64,000 nt of DNA. Origin: Coriobacteriaceae bacterium AM113-163 (lineage in GTDB: Bacteria > Actinomycetota > Coriobacteriia > Coriobacteriales > Coriobacteriaceae). The notes beneath the pieces were generated by a model, which saw only the letters and a list, made by a program, of their open reading frames with translations, searched no databases and was not told where the DNA came from. This document shows positions 34,414 through 42,553 of the stretch, one piece after another. The stretch is from NCBI GenBank assembly GCA_027673765.1, contig JAQDWB010000008.1:32782-96781 (forward strand), given 5' to 3'. Position 1 is the first letter of the stretch, and the number at the start of each line of letters is the position of its first letter. The position numbers were made by a program, and so were the translations under genes.

Positions 34414-35985
34414 ATGCGGTCGATTCTTCCCAAGGGGGAAAACAGGAAGCTCCACAGCATCGCGGCGCGCGCGATCGCCTGCGTTCTCGTCGCCCTGCTC
34501 GCGCTTCCCTTCGCGGGGTGCAGTGCGAGCCCGAACGCGACCGGTGGCACGGCGGGCTCTCAGGAATACACGGTGAGCGTCTCGCTTTCCGGCGGGTCAG
34601 GGCGCGCAAGCATCGCCTCACCCACCACAATTGTGAAGGATGGCGACACCTACACCGCGACCATCACCTGGTCGAGTTCGAACTACGACAAGATGACCGT
34701 CGACGGCGTGGACTACGCGCCCGTAAACGACGGCGGCAACTCCACGTTCGAGATACCCGTCACGCTCGACGAGGACATCGCCGTGTCGGCCGAGACCGTC
34801 GCCATGTCGACGCCGCACACCATCGACTACACGCTCCACTTCGACTCATCCACCATGAAGGAGAAATCGGGCGACGATGCAAGCGGCGGCTCCCCTGCGG
34901 GAACGGCTTCAAGCGCCGCGGCCGACTTCCACAACGCCGATTTGGGCTGCGGCTGGGAGCCGACGGGAGCGCTTCAGCTTGAATACGCCGAGCACTTCAC
35001 TGTCGACGAGTTCGAAGGCGGCCTGCGGCTTATCTGCGTTTCGAACGGGGAGCGCTTCCTCGTGGTGCCGCAAGATGCGAAGGTACCTGATGGGTTAAGC
35101 TCCGACATCGCGGTCATAAGGCGCCCCGCCGACAAGGTGTACCTCGTGTCGTCGGCGACGATGTGCCTGGTCGACGCGCTCGATGCGAACGACAATATCT
35201 TAATGTCGGGCACGAAAGCCGACGATTGCTCGGTCGCGGGCTTCAAAAGCGCGCTCGGAAGTGGGGCGATCGCCTACGGCGGCAAGTACAGCGCGCCCGA
35301 CTACGAGCGAATATCGGCCTCGGGCTGCACGCTCGCCATCGAGAACACCATGATCAACCACACGCCCGATGTGAAGGAAAAGCTGCAGAAGCTCGGGCTC
35401 GTCGTGCTCACCGAACAGTCGTCGAGCGAGCCCAAAGCACTCGGGCGCGTCGAGTGGATTAAGCTTTTCGGCGTCCTGTTCGACAAGGAAGACGAGGCCA
35501 CGCACCTGTTCAACGAGCAGAAGGCCCGCGTCGAGCAAACGTCGGGGCTCGCGTCGTCAGGTAAAACCGTGGCGTATTTCTACATTAACTCGAACGGGGC
35601 CGCCGTCACGCGGCGGGCGGGCGACTACGTGGCGCAGATGATCGAGCTTGCAGGCGGCAGCTACGCGCTCGATGACGCGCAGACGGCGTCGACGTCAGGT
35701 TCGTCAGTAACGCTCGAAATGGAGCGCTTCTACGCGACAGCGAAGGATGCCGACATCATCGTCTACAACGGCACCATCGACGAATCGGTTGCCACCTTGA
35801 ACGACTTCGTAGGCAAAAACGCGCTATTGTCGCAGTTCAAAGCCGTGAAGAACGGCAACGTCTGGGTCACAAGCGCCGACATGTACCAGCAGATGACTTC
35901 TACCGCCGACATTATCGACGAGCTGCACGGGGCGTTCACCGGCGATGACGCGAGCGACTTCCATTATCTGAGGAAGCTCGGTTAG
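34414..35985 (+). CDS. ABC transporter substrate-binding lipoprotein with N-terminal NEAT-like domain
   Basis: A 523-residue lipoprotein (lipobox LPFAGC, Cys 36). Residues about 48-150 repeat the beta-rich domain of the upstream lipoprotein (YTVSVSLSGG, TATITWSSSNYDKM, FEIPVTLDEDIAV). Residues about 170-520 form a BtuF/FhuD-type class III binding protein. The neighbours are a FecCD-type permease and ATPase, so it feeds an importer. With the riboswitch and CbiK, the ligand is likely cobalamin, a cobalamin precursor or another tetrapyrrole. The fused N-terminal domain is unusual for BtuF. Confidence 0.82.
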   Translation: MRSILPKGENRKLHSIAARAIACVLVALLALPFAGCSASPNATGGTAGSQEYTVSVSLSGGSGRASIASPTTIVKDGDTYTATITWSSSNYDKMTVDGVDYAPVNDGGNSTFEIPVTLDEDIAVSAETVAMSTPHTIDYTLHFDSSTMKEKSGDDASGGSPAGTASSAAADFHNADLGCGWEPTGALQLEYAEHFTVDEFEGGLRLICVSNGERFLVVPQDAKVPDGLSSDIAVIRRPADKVYLVSSATMCLVDALDANDNILMSGTKADDCSVAGFKSALGSGAIAYGGKYSAPDYERISASGCTLAIENTMINHTPDVKEKLQKLGLVVLTEQSSSEPKALGRVEWIKLFGVLFDKEDEATHLFNEQKARVEQTSGLASSGKTVAYFYINSNGAAVTRRAGDYVAQMIELAGGSYALDDAQTASTSGSSVTLEMERFYATAKDADIIVYNGTIDESVATLNDFVGKNALLSQFKAVKNGNVWVTSADMYQQMTSTADIIDELHGAFTGDDASDFHYLRKLG

Positions 35986-35989
35986 CGCC

Positions 35990-37030
35990 ATGAGAAGCCG
36001 GCTTTCCATGGCATACGACGAATCGGGGCGCGCCGCGCGGTGTCGCGTCGTGACGGCGCTGCTCGCTGTTGCCCTCATCGTGCTCGTCGGGGCCAACCTG
36101 TGCATCGGGAGCGTGCTCGTGCCCGCAGACCACATCCCCGGCATCCTTTCGGGCGGCGCGGCCAATTCCATGGAAAGCCAGGTCATCTGGGAGATTCGCC
36201 TGCCGCGCGTGCTTTCAGCCGTGCTTCTCGGCGGGGCACTTTCGCTTTCCGGGTTCCTGCTGCAGACGTTTTTCAACAACCCCATCGCCGACCCGTTCAT
36301 CTTGGGCGTCTCCTCGGGCGCAAAGTTCGTCGTCGCGCTTACGATGATCGTACTTCTAGGCGCGAACCAGGCCATGTCCTCGCCGGCCATGGTGGCCGCA
36401 GCGTTTCTGGGCTCGCTTATCACCATCGGCTTCGTGCTCCTCATCGCACGGCGCATAAGTTCCATGGCCATGCTCATCGTGGCGGGCGTCATGGTGGGAT
36501 ACATCTGCTCGGCGGCGACGAACTTCCTCATCGCCTTCGCCGACGACCAGTCCATCGTGAACCTGCACAACTGGTCTTTGGGTAGCTTCTCGGGTTCGAG
36601 CTGGGACGACATCGCGGTCATCGCGGTCGTGGTGATCACCGTGAGCGCATGCGTATTCGCGATATCGAAGCCCCTTTCCGCCTTCCAGCTGGGAGAAGCC
36701 TACGCGAAAAGCGTCGGCGTGAACGTCGAACGCTTCCGCGTGGTGCTCGTCCTTCTAGCGAGCATGCTCTCCGCCTGCGTGACCGCGTTCGCTGGTCCGG
36801 TGTCGTTCGTAGGCATCGCGGTTCCGCATCTCGTGAAGTCGGCGCTAAAGTCGTCGAAGCCCATCCGCGTGATTCCTGCGTGCTTCTTGGGAGGCGCCAT
36901 CTTCTGCGCGGGCTGCGATTTGATCGCGCGCACGCTGTTCTCTCCCGTCGAGCTTTCCATCAGCGCCGTCACCGCCATCTTCGGCGCTCCGGTGGTTATC
37001 GCGCTCATGTTGAAGAAGCGGGTGAGGTAG
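35990..37030 (+). CDS. BtuC/FecCD-type ABC importer permease
   Basis: A 346-residue permease with about nine to ten hydrophobic segments. IRLPRVLSAVLLGGALSLSG near residue 68, LQTFFNNPIADPFILGVSSGA near 90 and GPVSFVGIAVPHLVK near 265 are FecCD/BtuC signatures. It starts five bases after the binding protein stop and ends directly before the ATPase start. Specificity cannot be read from the sequence; context favours cobalamin or a related tetrapyrrole. Confidence 0.9.
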   Translation: MRSRLSMAYDESGRAARCRVVTALLAVALIVLVGANLCIGSVLVPADHIPGILSGGAANSMESQVIWEIRLPRVLSAVLLGGALSLSGFLLQTFFNNPIADPFILGVSSGAKFVVALTMIVLLGANQAMSSPAMVAAAFLGSLITIGFVLLIARRISSMAMLIVAGVMVGYICSAATNFLIAFADDQSIVNLHNWSLGSFSGSSWDDIAVIAVVVITVSACVFAISKPLSAFQLGEAYAKSVGVNVERFRVVLVLLASMLSACVTAFAGPVSFVGIAVPHLVKSALKSSKPIRVIPACFLGGAIFCAGCDLIARTLFSPVELSISAVTAIFGAPVVIALMLKKRVR

Positions 37031-38347
37031 ATGGGGGAATTCGTGCCGCGGCCCAAAACGCTCGGAGGGGACATTCCATGCTTAGACAGTCCTGAGCTCG
37101 CACGAAAGCGCCAGAAGGCACTTTCGGCTCGTGCGGAACTGCGCGCGGAACGCCTCTTCCGAGCGGAGCCGAACCTCGAAACTACGGTCGAAACGCAGGC
37201 TGACGGAGCGCCGCTTTTCCACATAAGCGACCTGTCGGCGGGCTACGACAAGAAGGTCGTAGTCGGAGGCGTCGATCTGGAGGTTCGCGCGGGCGACGTC
37301 GTGGCGCTCATCGGGCCGAACGGCTCGGGCAAGTCGACCATCTTAAAAACCATCACACGCCATCTGGCACCGCTTGCCGGCGCGGTCGAGCTCGACGGGC
37401 GGGAGATTTCCCGATGGAAGACGGCGGAGTTTGCAAGGAACCTTGCCGTTATGCTGACAGATCGCCCCCGGACCGAGCTCCTCACCTGCCGCGATGTCGT
37501 AGAGGCGGGAAGGCACCCCTACACCGGGCGAATGGGCACACTCTCGCCCGACGACCATAGTCGGGTCGACGAGGCCATGAAAACCGCACGTGTGGAAGAG
37601 CTCGCCGAGCGCGACTTCATGCAGATAAGCGACGGGCAACGCCAGCGCGTCATGCTCGCACGCGCCATCGCGCAGGATCCGCGTGTGCTCGTGCTCGACG
37701 AGCCCACGTCGTATCTCGATATCCGCTACCAGATCGACCTGCTGCGAATACTTCGCCACCTTGCGAAATCGCGGAATGTGGCTGTCATCATGTCCATCCA
37801 CGAACTCGAGCTCGCGCAGAAAAGCGCCGACAAGGTGATTTGCGTGAAGGACGGCCGGGTCTTCCGCGCCGGCGCACCCGAGGACATATTCACGCGCGAG
37901 ACGATTGGCGAGCTCTACGGCCTTCAACATGGCACCTTCAACGAACGCTTCGGCAGCGTGGAAATTGGACGCCCGCACGGCGATGCGCACACGTTCGTCA
38001 TCGCCGGCGCAGGTACGGGGTCGGCTGTGTTTCGCCAGCTCATCCGGCAGGGCAAGGCGTTCTACACGGGCGTTCTGCACGAAGGGGACATCGACTGCGA
38101 GCTCGCGCGCGACCTGGCGGCGGAATGCGTGACCGAGCGCGCCTTCGAGCCGATCGGGGATAGAACCATAGCCCGCGCCAAAGAGCTCCTCGTCCACTGC
38201 GCGCGCCTTATCGTGTGTCCCGCCGCCTTCGGCACCATAAACGCCCGCAACGCAGAGCTCGTCGAGTTCGCACGCTCGCACGGTATCGAGGTCATGCGAG
38301 CGTGCGAAGGCGCATCGGAGGATTCCCAATTGGGGTGGAAAGGATAA
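37031..38347 (+). CDS. BtuD/FecE-type ABC ATPase with C-terminal accessory domain
   Basis: A 438-residue ATPase. An N-terminal extension of about 60 Arg/Glu-rich residues precedes Walker A GPNGSGKSTILK near residue 97. The signature is the variant ISDGQRQRV near 198, and Walker B VLVLDEPTSYLD follows near 217. After the ATPase (to about 310) comes an extra domain of about 115 residues. It starts HTFVIAGAGTGSAVFRQLI, contains FYTGVLHEGDIDCELARDLA, and ends LIVCPAAFGTINARNAELV, which looks like a Rossmann-type fold. Its function is unknown. It is the last gene of the riboswitch operon. Confidence 0.85.
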   Translation: MGEFVPRPKTLGGDIPCLDSPELARKRQKALSARAELRAERLFRAEPNLETTVETQADGAPLFHISDLSAGYDKKVVVGGVDLEVRAGDVVALIGPNGSGKSTILKTITRHLAPLAGAVELDGREISRWKTAEFARNLAVMLTDRPRTELLTCRDVVEAGRHPYTGRMGTLSPDDHSRVDEAMKTARVEELAERDFMQISDGQRQRVMLARAIAQDPRVLVLDEPTSYLDIRYQIDLLRILRHLAKSRNVAVIMSIHELELAQKSADKVICVKDGRVFRAGAPEDIFTRETIGELYGLQHGTFNERFGSVEIGRPHGDAHTFVIAGAGTGSAVFRQLIRQGKAFYTGVLHEGDIDCELARDLAAECVTERAFEPIGDRTIARAKELLVHCARLIVCPAAFGTINARNAELVEFARSHGIEVMRACEGASEDSQLGWKG

Positions 38348-38367
38348 ACTGGACTTTCTTTTAAGGA

Positions 38368-38607
38368 TCCTCAGGCTACAGCTCCTACGCCGGCGAGGTC
38401 TACAAGGCGCCGGAGAACCTCGTAAACAGGAATTTCCACGCCGACGAGCCCAACCTGCTGTGGCTCACCGACATCACCGAGTTCAGGCTCCCGGGCGGCG
38501 AGAAGGTCTACCTGAGCCCGGTCATCGACTGCTTCGGCGGGATGCTCGTCGCCTGGTCGATCGGGCTGCACCCCGACAAGCGCCTCGCGAACTCAAGCCT
38601 GCGCCTA
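38368..38607 (+). mobile_element. fragment of an IS3-family transposase (integrase core)
   Basis: Plus-strand translation from 38368 reads YSSYAGEVYKAPENLVNRNF, then LLWLTDITEFRLPGGEKVYL, SPVIDCFGGMLVAWSIGL and ANSSLRL. This is the IS3 OrfB/rve core, with the first Asp in TDITEF and the second in VIDCFG. Both ends are missing and there is no start codon. It fills the gap between the ABC ATPase gene and the 3' end of tetR, at the right border of the island. Confidence 0.85.
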
Positions 38608-39216
38608 ATCCAAGCGAGATTCCAGACTCGACAGGCCATTGAGAGTCAGGTCGTTGGCGACCTCCGAGACGCGCTCGATAGGAACCGAGCCGTCAGACAG
38701 CGCCCATGTGCGATAGATTCCGATAATACCCGACAGCAAAAACGCCAGATAGTAGTCGAACATCTCGTCCTTGAGACCTTGGGGCAGCAGATCGCGCTCG
38801 GCAATCTCGTGCTCGAGCGGCGCACGAAGACGAGCCATAAAATCATCGAGCGGAATGTTCTCGATCAGCTGACGATTGAGCACCAGGTTGTTGCACAGCG
38901 CCTCGTTAACGGTTTTAAAGAAGGTCGCCGCCGCGCCCAGGGCGCGCTCGTTGGTGTCACCGTCCATGGAAGCAAGCGTTTTCTCGACCGAGTCGACAAT
39001 CATCTCCACCACATCGACGGCAATGGCATCGAGCAAGCCATCAACCGTACCAAAGTGCACGTAGAAGGTCTTGCGGTCGACATTGGCCTCGCGCGCGATG
39101 GCACTCACCGTAATGTCTGCCAGCGGCTTTTCCATGAGCAGGCGCTCGAAAGCGGAAAGGATGGCATTGCGGCTGCGAACGATGCGGCGATCAAGACGCG
39201 GTTTGCTGGTGTCCAT
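38605..39216 (-). CDS. TetR-family transcriptional regulator
   Basis: A 203-residue repressor-type protein. The N-terminal helix-turn-helix spans about residues 15-60 (ITVSAIAREANVDRKTFYVHF), and the C-terminal half is the variable ligand-binding region. I start at ATG 39216 (MDTSKPRLDRR) with GAAGGGA upstream, rather than the ATG at 39243, which has no good ribosome binding site. It is convergent with the island's last gene. A 7-bp inverted repeat 44 bases upstream may be its operator. The regulated target is not evident; the downstream minus-strand neighbour is an independent membrane gene. Confidence 0.87.
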   Translation of the reverse strand: MDTSKPRLDRRIVRSRNAILSAFERLLMEKPLADITVSAIAREANVDRKTFYVHFGTVDGLLDAIAVDVVEMIVDSVEKTLASMDGDTNERALGAAATFFKTVNEALCNNLVLNRQLIENIPLDDFMARLRAPLEHEIAERDLLPQGLKDEMFDYYLAFLLSGIIGIYRTWALSDGSVPIERVSEVANDLTLNGLSSLESRLD

Positions 39217-39259
39217 GGACGTGTCCCTTCGATATGCGGGCATTCATCAACAGATGAGA

Positions 39260-39283
39260 GATAATCTACGTAAGAGGATTATC
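39260..39283. promoter_or_regulatory. candidate operator upstream of tetR
   Basis: GATAATC and GATTATC, separated by ten bases, form an inverted repeat 44 bases before the tetR start and within the tetR/membrane-protein spacer. TetR proteins commonly repress their own promoters through such repeats; binding is inferred. Confidence 0.4.
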
Positions 39284-39332
39284 CCCCATACAGCACAAAT
39301 ATGCCCCGCATCATGAAGAACGCACGACTGCC

Positions 39333-40640
39333 CTACTGCGACTTAGGGTGCTTCTTCTTATTGAGTGCCGACGGAGACACGCGGATACCGTCGCCTGTCT
39401 GTCGCACATAGGCTTTATGAGCCGGCTTAGCGGTCCCAGAAGCCTTCTGAGCGTGCTTCTTGGGATCAACGGTAACAGCATTCATGGGGTGCGGCTTAGT
39501 GGGCGCAGAGGGCGTCTGAGGCGTACGGCCGAGCTTGCGCATCACACGATCCCAGCGCGCATGGATGCTCTCGTTGTGGGCGCTCTTAAGGCCCAGCAGG
39601 GGCGCAGCCAATATGGTCGGCGCGATAAACGTAATGAGGCGCCACAGCAGATAGCCGGCGGTCGATGCCGACCCAAAGAAATGACCCAAGAACAATGCAA
39701 AGCCGCCCTCGGCGCCACCAGTTCCACCGGGCAAGGGGACCGCAGAGCTCAGCAGCTGGACAAAGGCGCTCGCGGCCATGACCGAGAAAAAGTCGACCTC
39801 GTGGTGGCCAAAGGCAAGCATCAGGAAATACGGCACGAGGTAGAAAAACGCGAGCTGCAACATGGTGATGACCACCGTGAGCAGCATGGACGAAAAGTGG
39901 CCGGCTGAAAGCTTGAACTTCTCGGAGAAGGAGTAGATCTCGCCATCGACAAACGTGCGCCATCCCTCGATCTTAGTGGCCGAGACACCAATGCGCTCAA
40001 GCCAATTGATGATGCAATGGGCGACGCGCGTGACGGTCTTAGGCATGAGCGCGACGGCGAAGATGCCAAGCAAGATGCAGCAGTGCCCACCAAAGCTAAA
40101 GACACACAGCAGCGTCATGTCGCCATAGCGCTCGGCAAAAAACGGCATGCGAGCAAGCAGTAGGATAGCGCCCCAGGCAACGAGGCCAAACTGATACACG
40201 ATAAAGCGCGTGAATTGCGTGGCTCCGGCCTCGCCGACATTTTGGCCCGCTTTGGTCAAGCGGTAGATCTGGGCAGGCGTAGAGCCCATCATCATGGGCG
40301 TCAGGTTGCCAAAGAAAATGCCACTCGCCTCGACCGAGATCAGATCGCGAATGCCGACGGGTGAATTGGGGTCGAGCCAGACGGCGATCGCATAGGCCAC
40401 AATGCCAAAGAACAGATACATGAACATGCAAAGACACGCGACAACGAGCCAGGGCGCCTGGACGCTCGACATAGCAGCCCAGAACTGCCCCATCTGCCCG
40501 GTTACCACCAGATAGACGATATAACCCACCAGCACAACGCCGATAAAGATTGCGCCGCGGCGTGCGCTCTTATTGTCATCGCCGCCCGAGGCCTCAACCT
40601 CGACCTGGGGCTTGGACGTATGCTGAGAGGACTCCGTCAT
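39333..40640 (-). CDS. MprF/UPF0104-family integral membrane protein (lysylphosphatidylglycerol flippase-like)
   Basis: A 435-residue protein with about seven to eight membrane segments between residues 40 and 350. It matches the N-terminal flippase domain of MprF (LPG_synthase_TM): SVEASGIFFGNLTPMMMGST, QIYRLTKAG and SSAVPLPGGTGGAEGGFAL. It lacks the C-terminal aminoacyl-transferase domain and instead ends in a Lys/Pro-rich tail of about 80 residues. I start at ATG 40640 (MTESSQHTSKP) with AAGGAG four bases upstream. The substrate is unknown. Confidence 0.82.
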   Translation of the reverse strand: MTESSQHTSKPQVEVEASGGDDNKSARRGAIFIGVVLVGYIVYLVVTGQMGQFWAAMSSVQAPWLVVACLCMFMYLFFGIVAYAIAVWLDPNSPVGIRDLISVEASGIFFGNLTPMMMGSTPAQIYRLTKAGQNVGEAGATQFTRFIVYQFGLVAWGAILLLARMPFFAERYGDMTLLCVFSFGGHCCILLGIFAVALMPKTVTRVAHCIINWLERIGVSATKIEGWRTFVDGEIYSFSEKFKLSAGHFSSMLLTVVITMLQLAFFYLVPYFLMLAFGHHEVDFFSVMAASAFVQLLSSAVPLPGGTGGAEGGFALFLGHFFGSASTAGYLLWRLITFIAPTILAAPLLGLKSAHNESIHARWDRVMRKLGRTPQTPSAPTKPHPMNAVTVDPKKHAQKASGTAKPAHKAYVRQTGDGIRVSPSALNKKKHPKSQ

Positions 40641-40748
40641 GAGACTCCTTCTAACAGTCAAAATATCTTGGTTATTGTACCCGTAAGGGCCATAAGCAGA
40701 ACGCAAAGCTCTTGTTCAAACGGGAATGACAGACAGTTGTTTGATAAT

Positions 40749-40780
40749 AAAAAACCCGGCCTTCCGTGGAAAGACCGGGT
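40749..40780 (-). terminator. terminator after tRNA-Glu
   Basis: On the minus strand ACCCGGTCTTTCC and GGAAGGCCGGGT pair around a short loop and run into TTTTTTATTATC. It starts 11 bases after the tRNA CCA end. Confidence 0.85.
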
Positions 40781-40790
40781 ATCAGATGCG

Positions 40791-40867
40791 TGGTAGCCCG
40801 TACCAGATTCGAACTGGTGATCTCCGCCTTGAGAGGGCGGCGTCCTAAACCGCTAGACGAACGGGCC
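40791..40867 (-). tRNA. tRNA-Glu, anticodon CUC
   Basis: A 77-base cloverleaf on the minus strand with encoded CCA. The acceptor is GGCCCGT/ACGGGCT with a G-U first pair. The D-arm is GTCT...AGGAC. The anticodon stem CCGCC/GGCGG holds the loop CTCTCAA (anticodon CTC). The T-arm is ACCAG-TTCGAAT-CTGGT. CTC reads GAG codons (Glu). A consensus-like promoter lies upstream and a terminator downstream, so it is transcribed alone. Confidence 0.95.
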
Positions 40868-40901
40868 ACATGACATCTGCACTGCCGTGCTGCGAGGAAA
40901 T

Positions 40902-40930
40902 ATATTACGGGACAAAAAACATCAGCGCAA
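40902..40930 (-). promoter_or_regulatory. promoter of tRNA-Glu
   Basis: TTGCGC and TAATAT are separated by 17 bases on the minus strand. The -10 is 35 bases upstream of the tRNA 5' end. Confidence 0.7.
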
Positions 40931-40994
40931 GAAGAAATTCCAAATTGCCGAAAAATTGTCGACAGGTTATGGAACGCGCAGGTCAACTAATTAG

Positions 40995-42389
40995 CTAATT
41001 CAAGTTGAGATGAACCAAAAGGGTTTCGCGATCGTTGGGGATGTTGTCCTCGATAACGGCTTCGAGGGCGGCGTTGAGTAGCTGGCCTAGCTCGGGCCCC
41101 GGCTTCACACCGGCACGAATCAAGTCGCCGCCGTTGATAGCAAGCATCTTGAGCGAATAGGGCTCCCCCGCCTCCAACAAATCATGGGCGAGTGAGCGCA
41201 TCTCTTCGATCGTCTCGACGTAATAGAAGCACGACGGCGCCTTGCCCAGCGTGTCGGCACGCTTAAGGTCCATAAGCTCGTCCATCAGGCGCGGCGTATC
41301 GACGCCCTCGCCCGAAAGCAAGCGCATCATATTGAGCAAGCAGGAGCGCTCGGGGCGCAGCGGCTTGTCGTGGTACTTAATGAGCAGACACACGTCGCGG
41401 ACCAAGTCGTGCGAAAGCGCCAAGCGATCCATGATGGCGCGCGCCTTCTTGGCCCCGAGCTCGGGGTGACCGTAAAAGTGGCCGCTGCCCGCATGGTCGA
41501 CCGTAAAGCAATCGGGCTTGGAAACGTCGTGCAAAAACGCCGCCCACATTAGGCTCATTGAGGGTGTAAAGCCGTCGCACAGCGCCAACTCCCCCGCCAC
41601 CGTCAGCACACGGGCGATATGCTCGTAAACGTTAAACGCATGATAGACGCTGCGCTGATCAAACCCGCGACCCGCTGCCAACTCGGGCACGGCGGCGCAG
41701 ATGAGCTCGGGGTAGCGCAGCATGGCGTCTCCCCCGTGGCCGGTCGAAAGGATACCCTCGAGCTCAATGCCCACGCGCTCGCGCGCCACGGCATCGAGCA
41801 GCGGCGCGCACTCGGCAAGCGCCTGTTCAGTCTTAGGCTCGATCATAAAATCCAGACGGCAGGCAAAACGCACCGCGCGCAACATGCGCAGGGCATCCTC
41901 GTTAAAACGACGCTTGGGATCTCCAACGGCGCGGATGAGCTTGCGGTCTAGGTCGCCCTGGCCATCGTAGCGGTCGACAAGACCACGCTCGGGATGCCAG
42001 GCCATAGCGTTAACGGTAAAGTCACGACGCGCCAGATCGTCCTCAAGCGACGCCGCACGCTCCACACTCTGGGGATGGCGGCCGTCGGTGTAAAAGCCGT
42101 CTAGGCGGTAGGTGGTGACCTCAATGCGCTCATCATCGCAAATAGCCGTGATGCCGCCAAATTTTATGCCCGACTCAACCACGGCAATATCAGCCGCTTC
42201 GAGCGCCTCTTTGGACTCCTGCCACAGGCCGCTGCAGCACATGTCAACATCGTGGCTGGGGCGTCCCATCAGGGCATCACGTACCCAACCGCCCACGTAC
42301 CAAGCCTCAAGACCTGCTGCCTCAAGCGCACGCAGGACACGGATAGAGGCATCGGTCGGCTGCGTACCGTTGAGCGAAACATTGCACAT
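40995..42389 (-). CDS. cca: CCA-adding tRNA nucleotidyltransferase / poly(A) polymerase family, with HD domain
   Basis: A class II nucleotidyltransferase of 464 residues. YVGGWVRDALMGRPSHDVDM near residue 31 holds the nucleotide site and two metal Asp residues. RRDFTVNAMAWHP and RFNEDALRMLRAVRFACRLDF follow. An HD domain in the C-terminal half has LHDVSKPD. This arrangement is typical of actinobacterial and other CCA-adding enzymes, which repair the 3' CCA of tRNAs. GGAGG precedes the ATG. CCA-adding versus poly(A) activity cannot be told apart by eye. Confidence 0.9.
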   Translation of the reverse strand: MCNVSLNGTQPTDASIRVLRALEAAGLEAWYVGGWVRDALMGRPSHDVDMCCSGLWQESKEALEAADIAVVESGIKFGGITAICDDERIEVTTYRLDGFYTDGRHPQSVERAASLEDDLARRDFTVNAMAWHPERGLVDRYDGQGDLDRKLIRAVGDPKRRFNEDALRMLRAVRFACRLDFMIEPKTEQALAECAPLLDAVARERVGIELEGILSTGHGGDAMLRYPELICAAVPELAAGRGFDQRSVYHAFNVYEHIARVLTVAGELALCDGFTPSMSLMWAAFLHDVSKPDCFTVDHAGSGHFYGHPELGAKKARAIMDRLALSHDLVRDVCLLIKYHDKPLRPERSCLLNMMRLLSGEGVDTPRLMDELMDLKRADTLGKAPSCFYYVETIEEMRSLAHDLLEAGEPYSLKMLAINGGDLIRAGVKPGPELGQLLNAALEAVIEDNIPNDRETLLVHLNLN

Positions 42390-42482
42390 GCCTATGGCCT
42401 CCTGCGACTATCAAATTGGCTATCGATTGCGTCTGCAAGAAGTCTAGCAAGAAACAGCCTCCACTGCACACGCAAGTCCGAT

Positions 42483-42520
42483 AAACAAAAACGCATCCGT
42501 CCTGGTCTAAGACGGATGCG
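42483..42520 (-). terminator. terminator of the first 1-phosphofructokinase gene
   Basis: On the minus strand CGCATCCGTC and GACGGATGCG form a 10-bp stem followed by TTTTTGTTT, 34 bases after the stop. Confidence 0.9.
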
Positions 42521-42553
42521 AAATAATTGAACTATTCAGGCAAGGTGCCGGAA

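Larger units (their letters stand above)
15793..38607. other. cobalamin synthesis and tetrapyrrole uptake island
   Basis: A 22.8-kb segment inserted between the convergent efflux operon and tetR. Its left edge is an IstA fragment and its right edge an IS3-type transposase fragment. Inside are a 17-gene minus-strand cobalamin operon and a divergent five-gene plus-strand operon led by a cobalamin riboswitch. By eye it is denser in GCGC-type codons than the flanks, and many genes start with GTG. Acquisition by transfer is inferred from the borders and composition, not proved. Confidence 0.7.
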
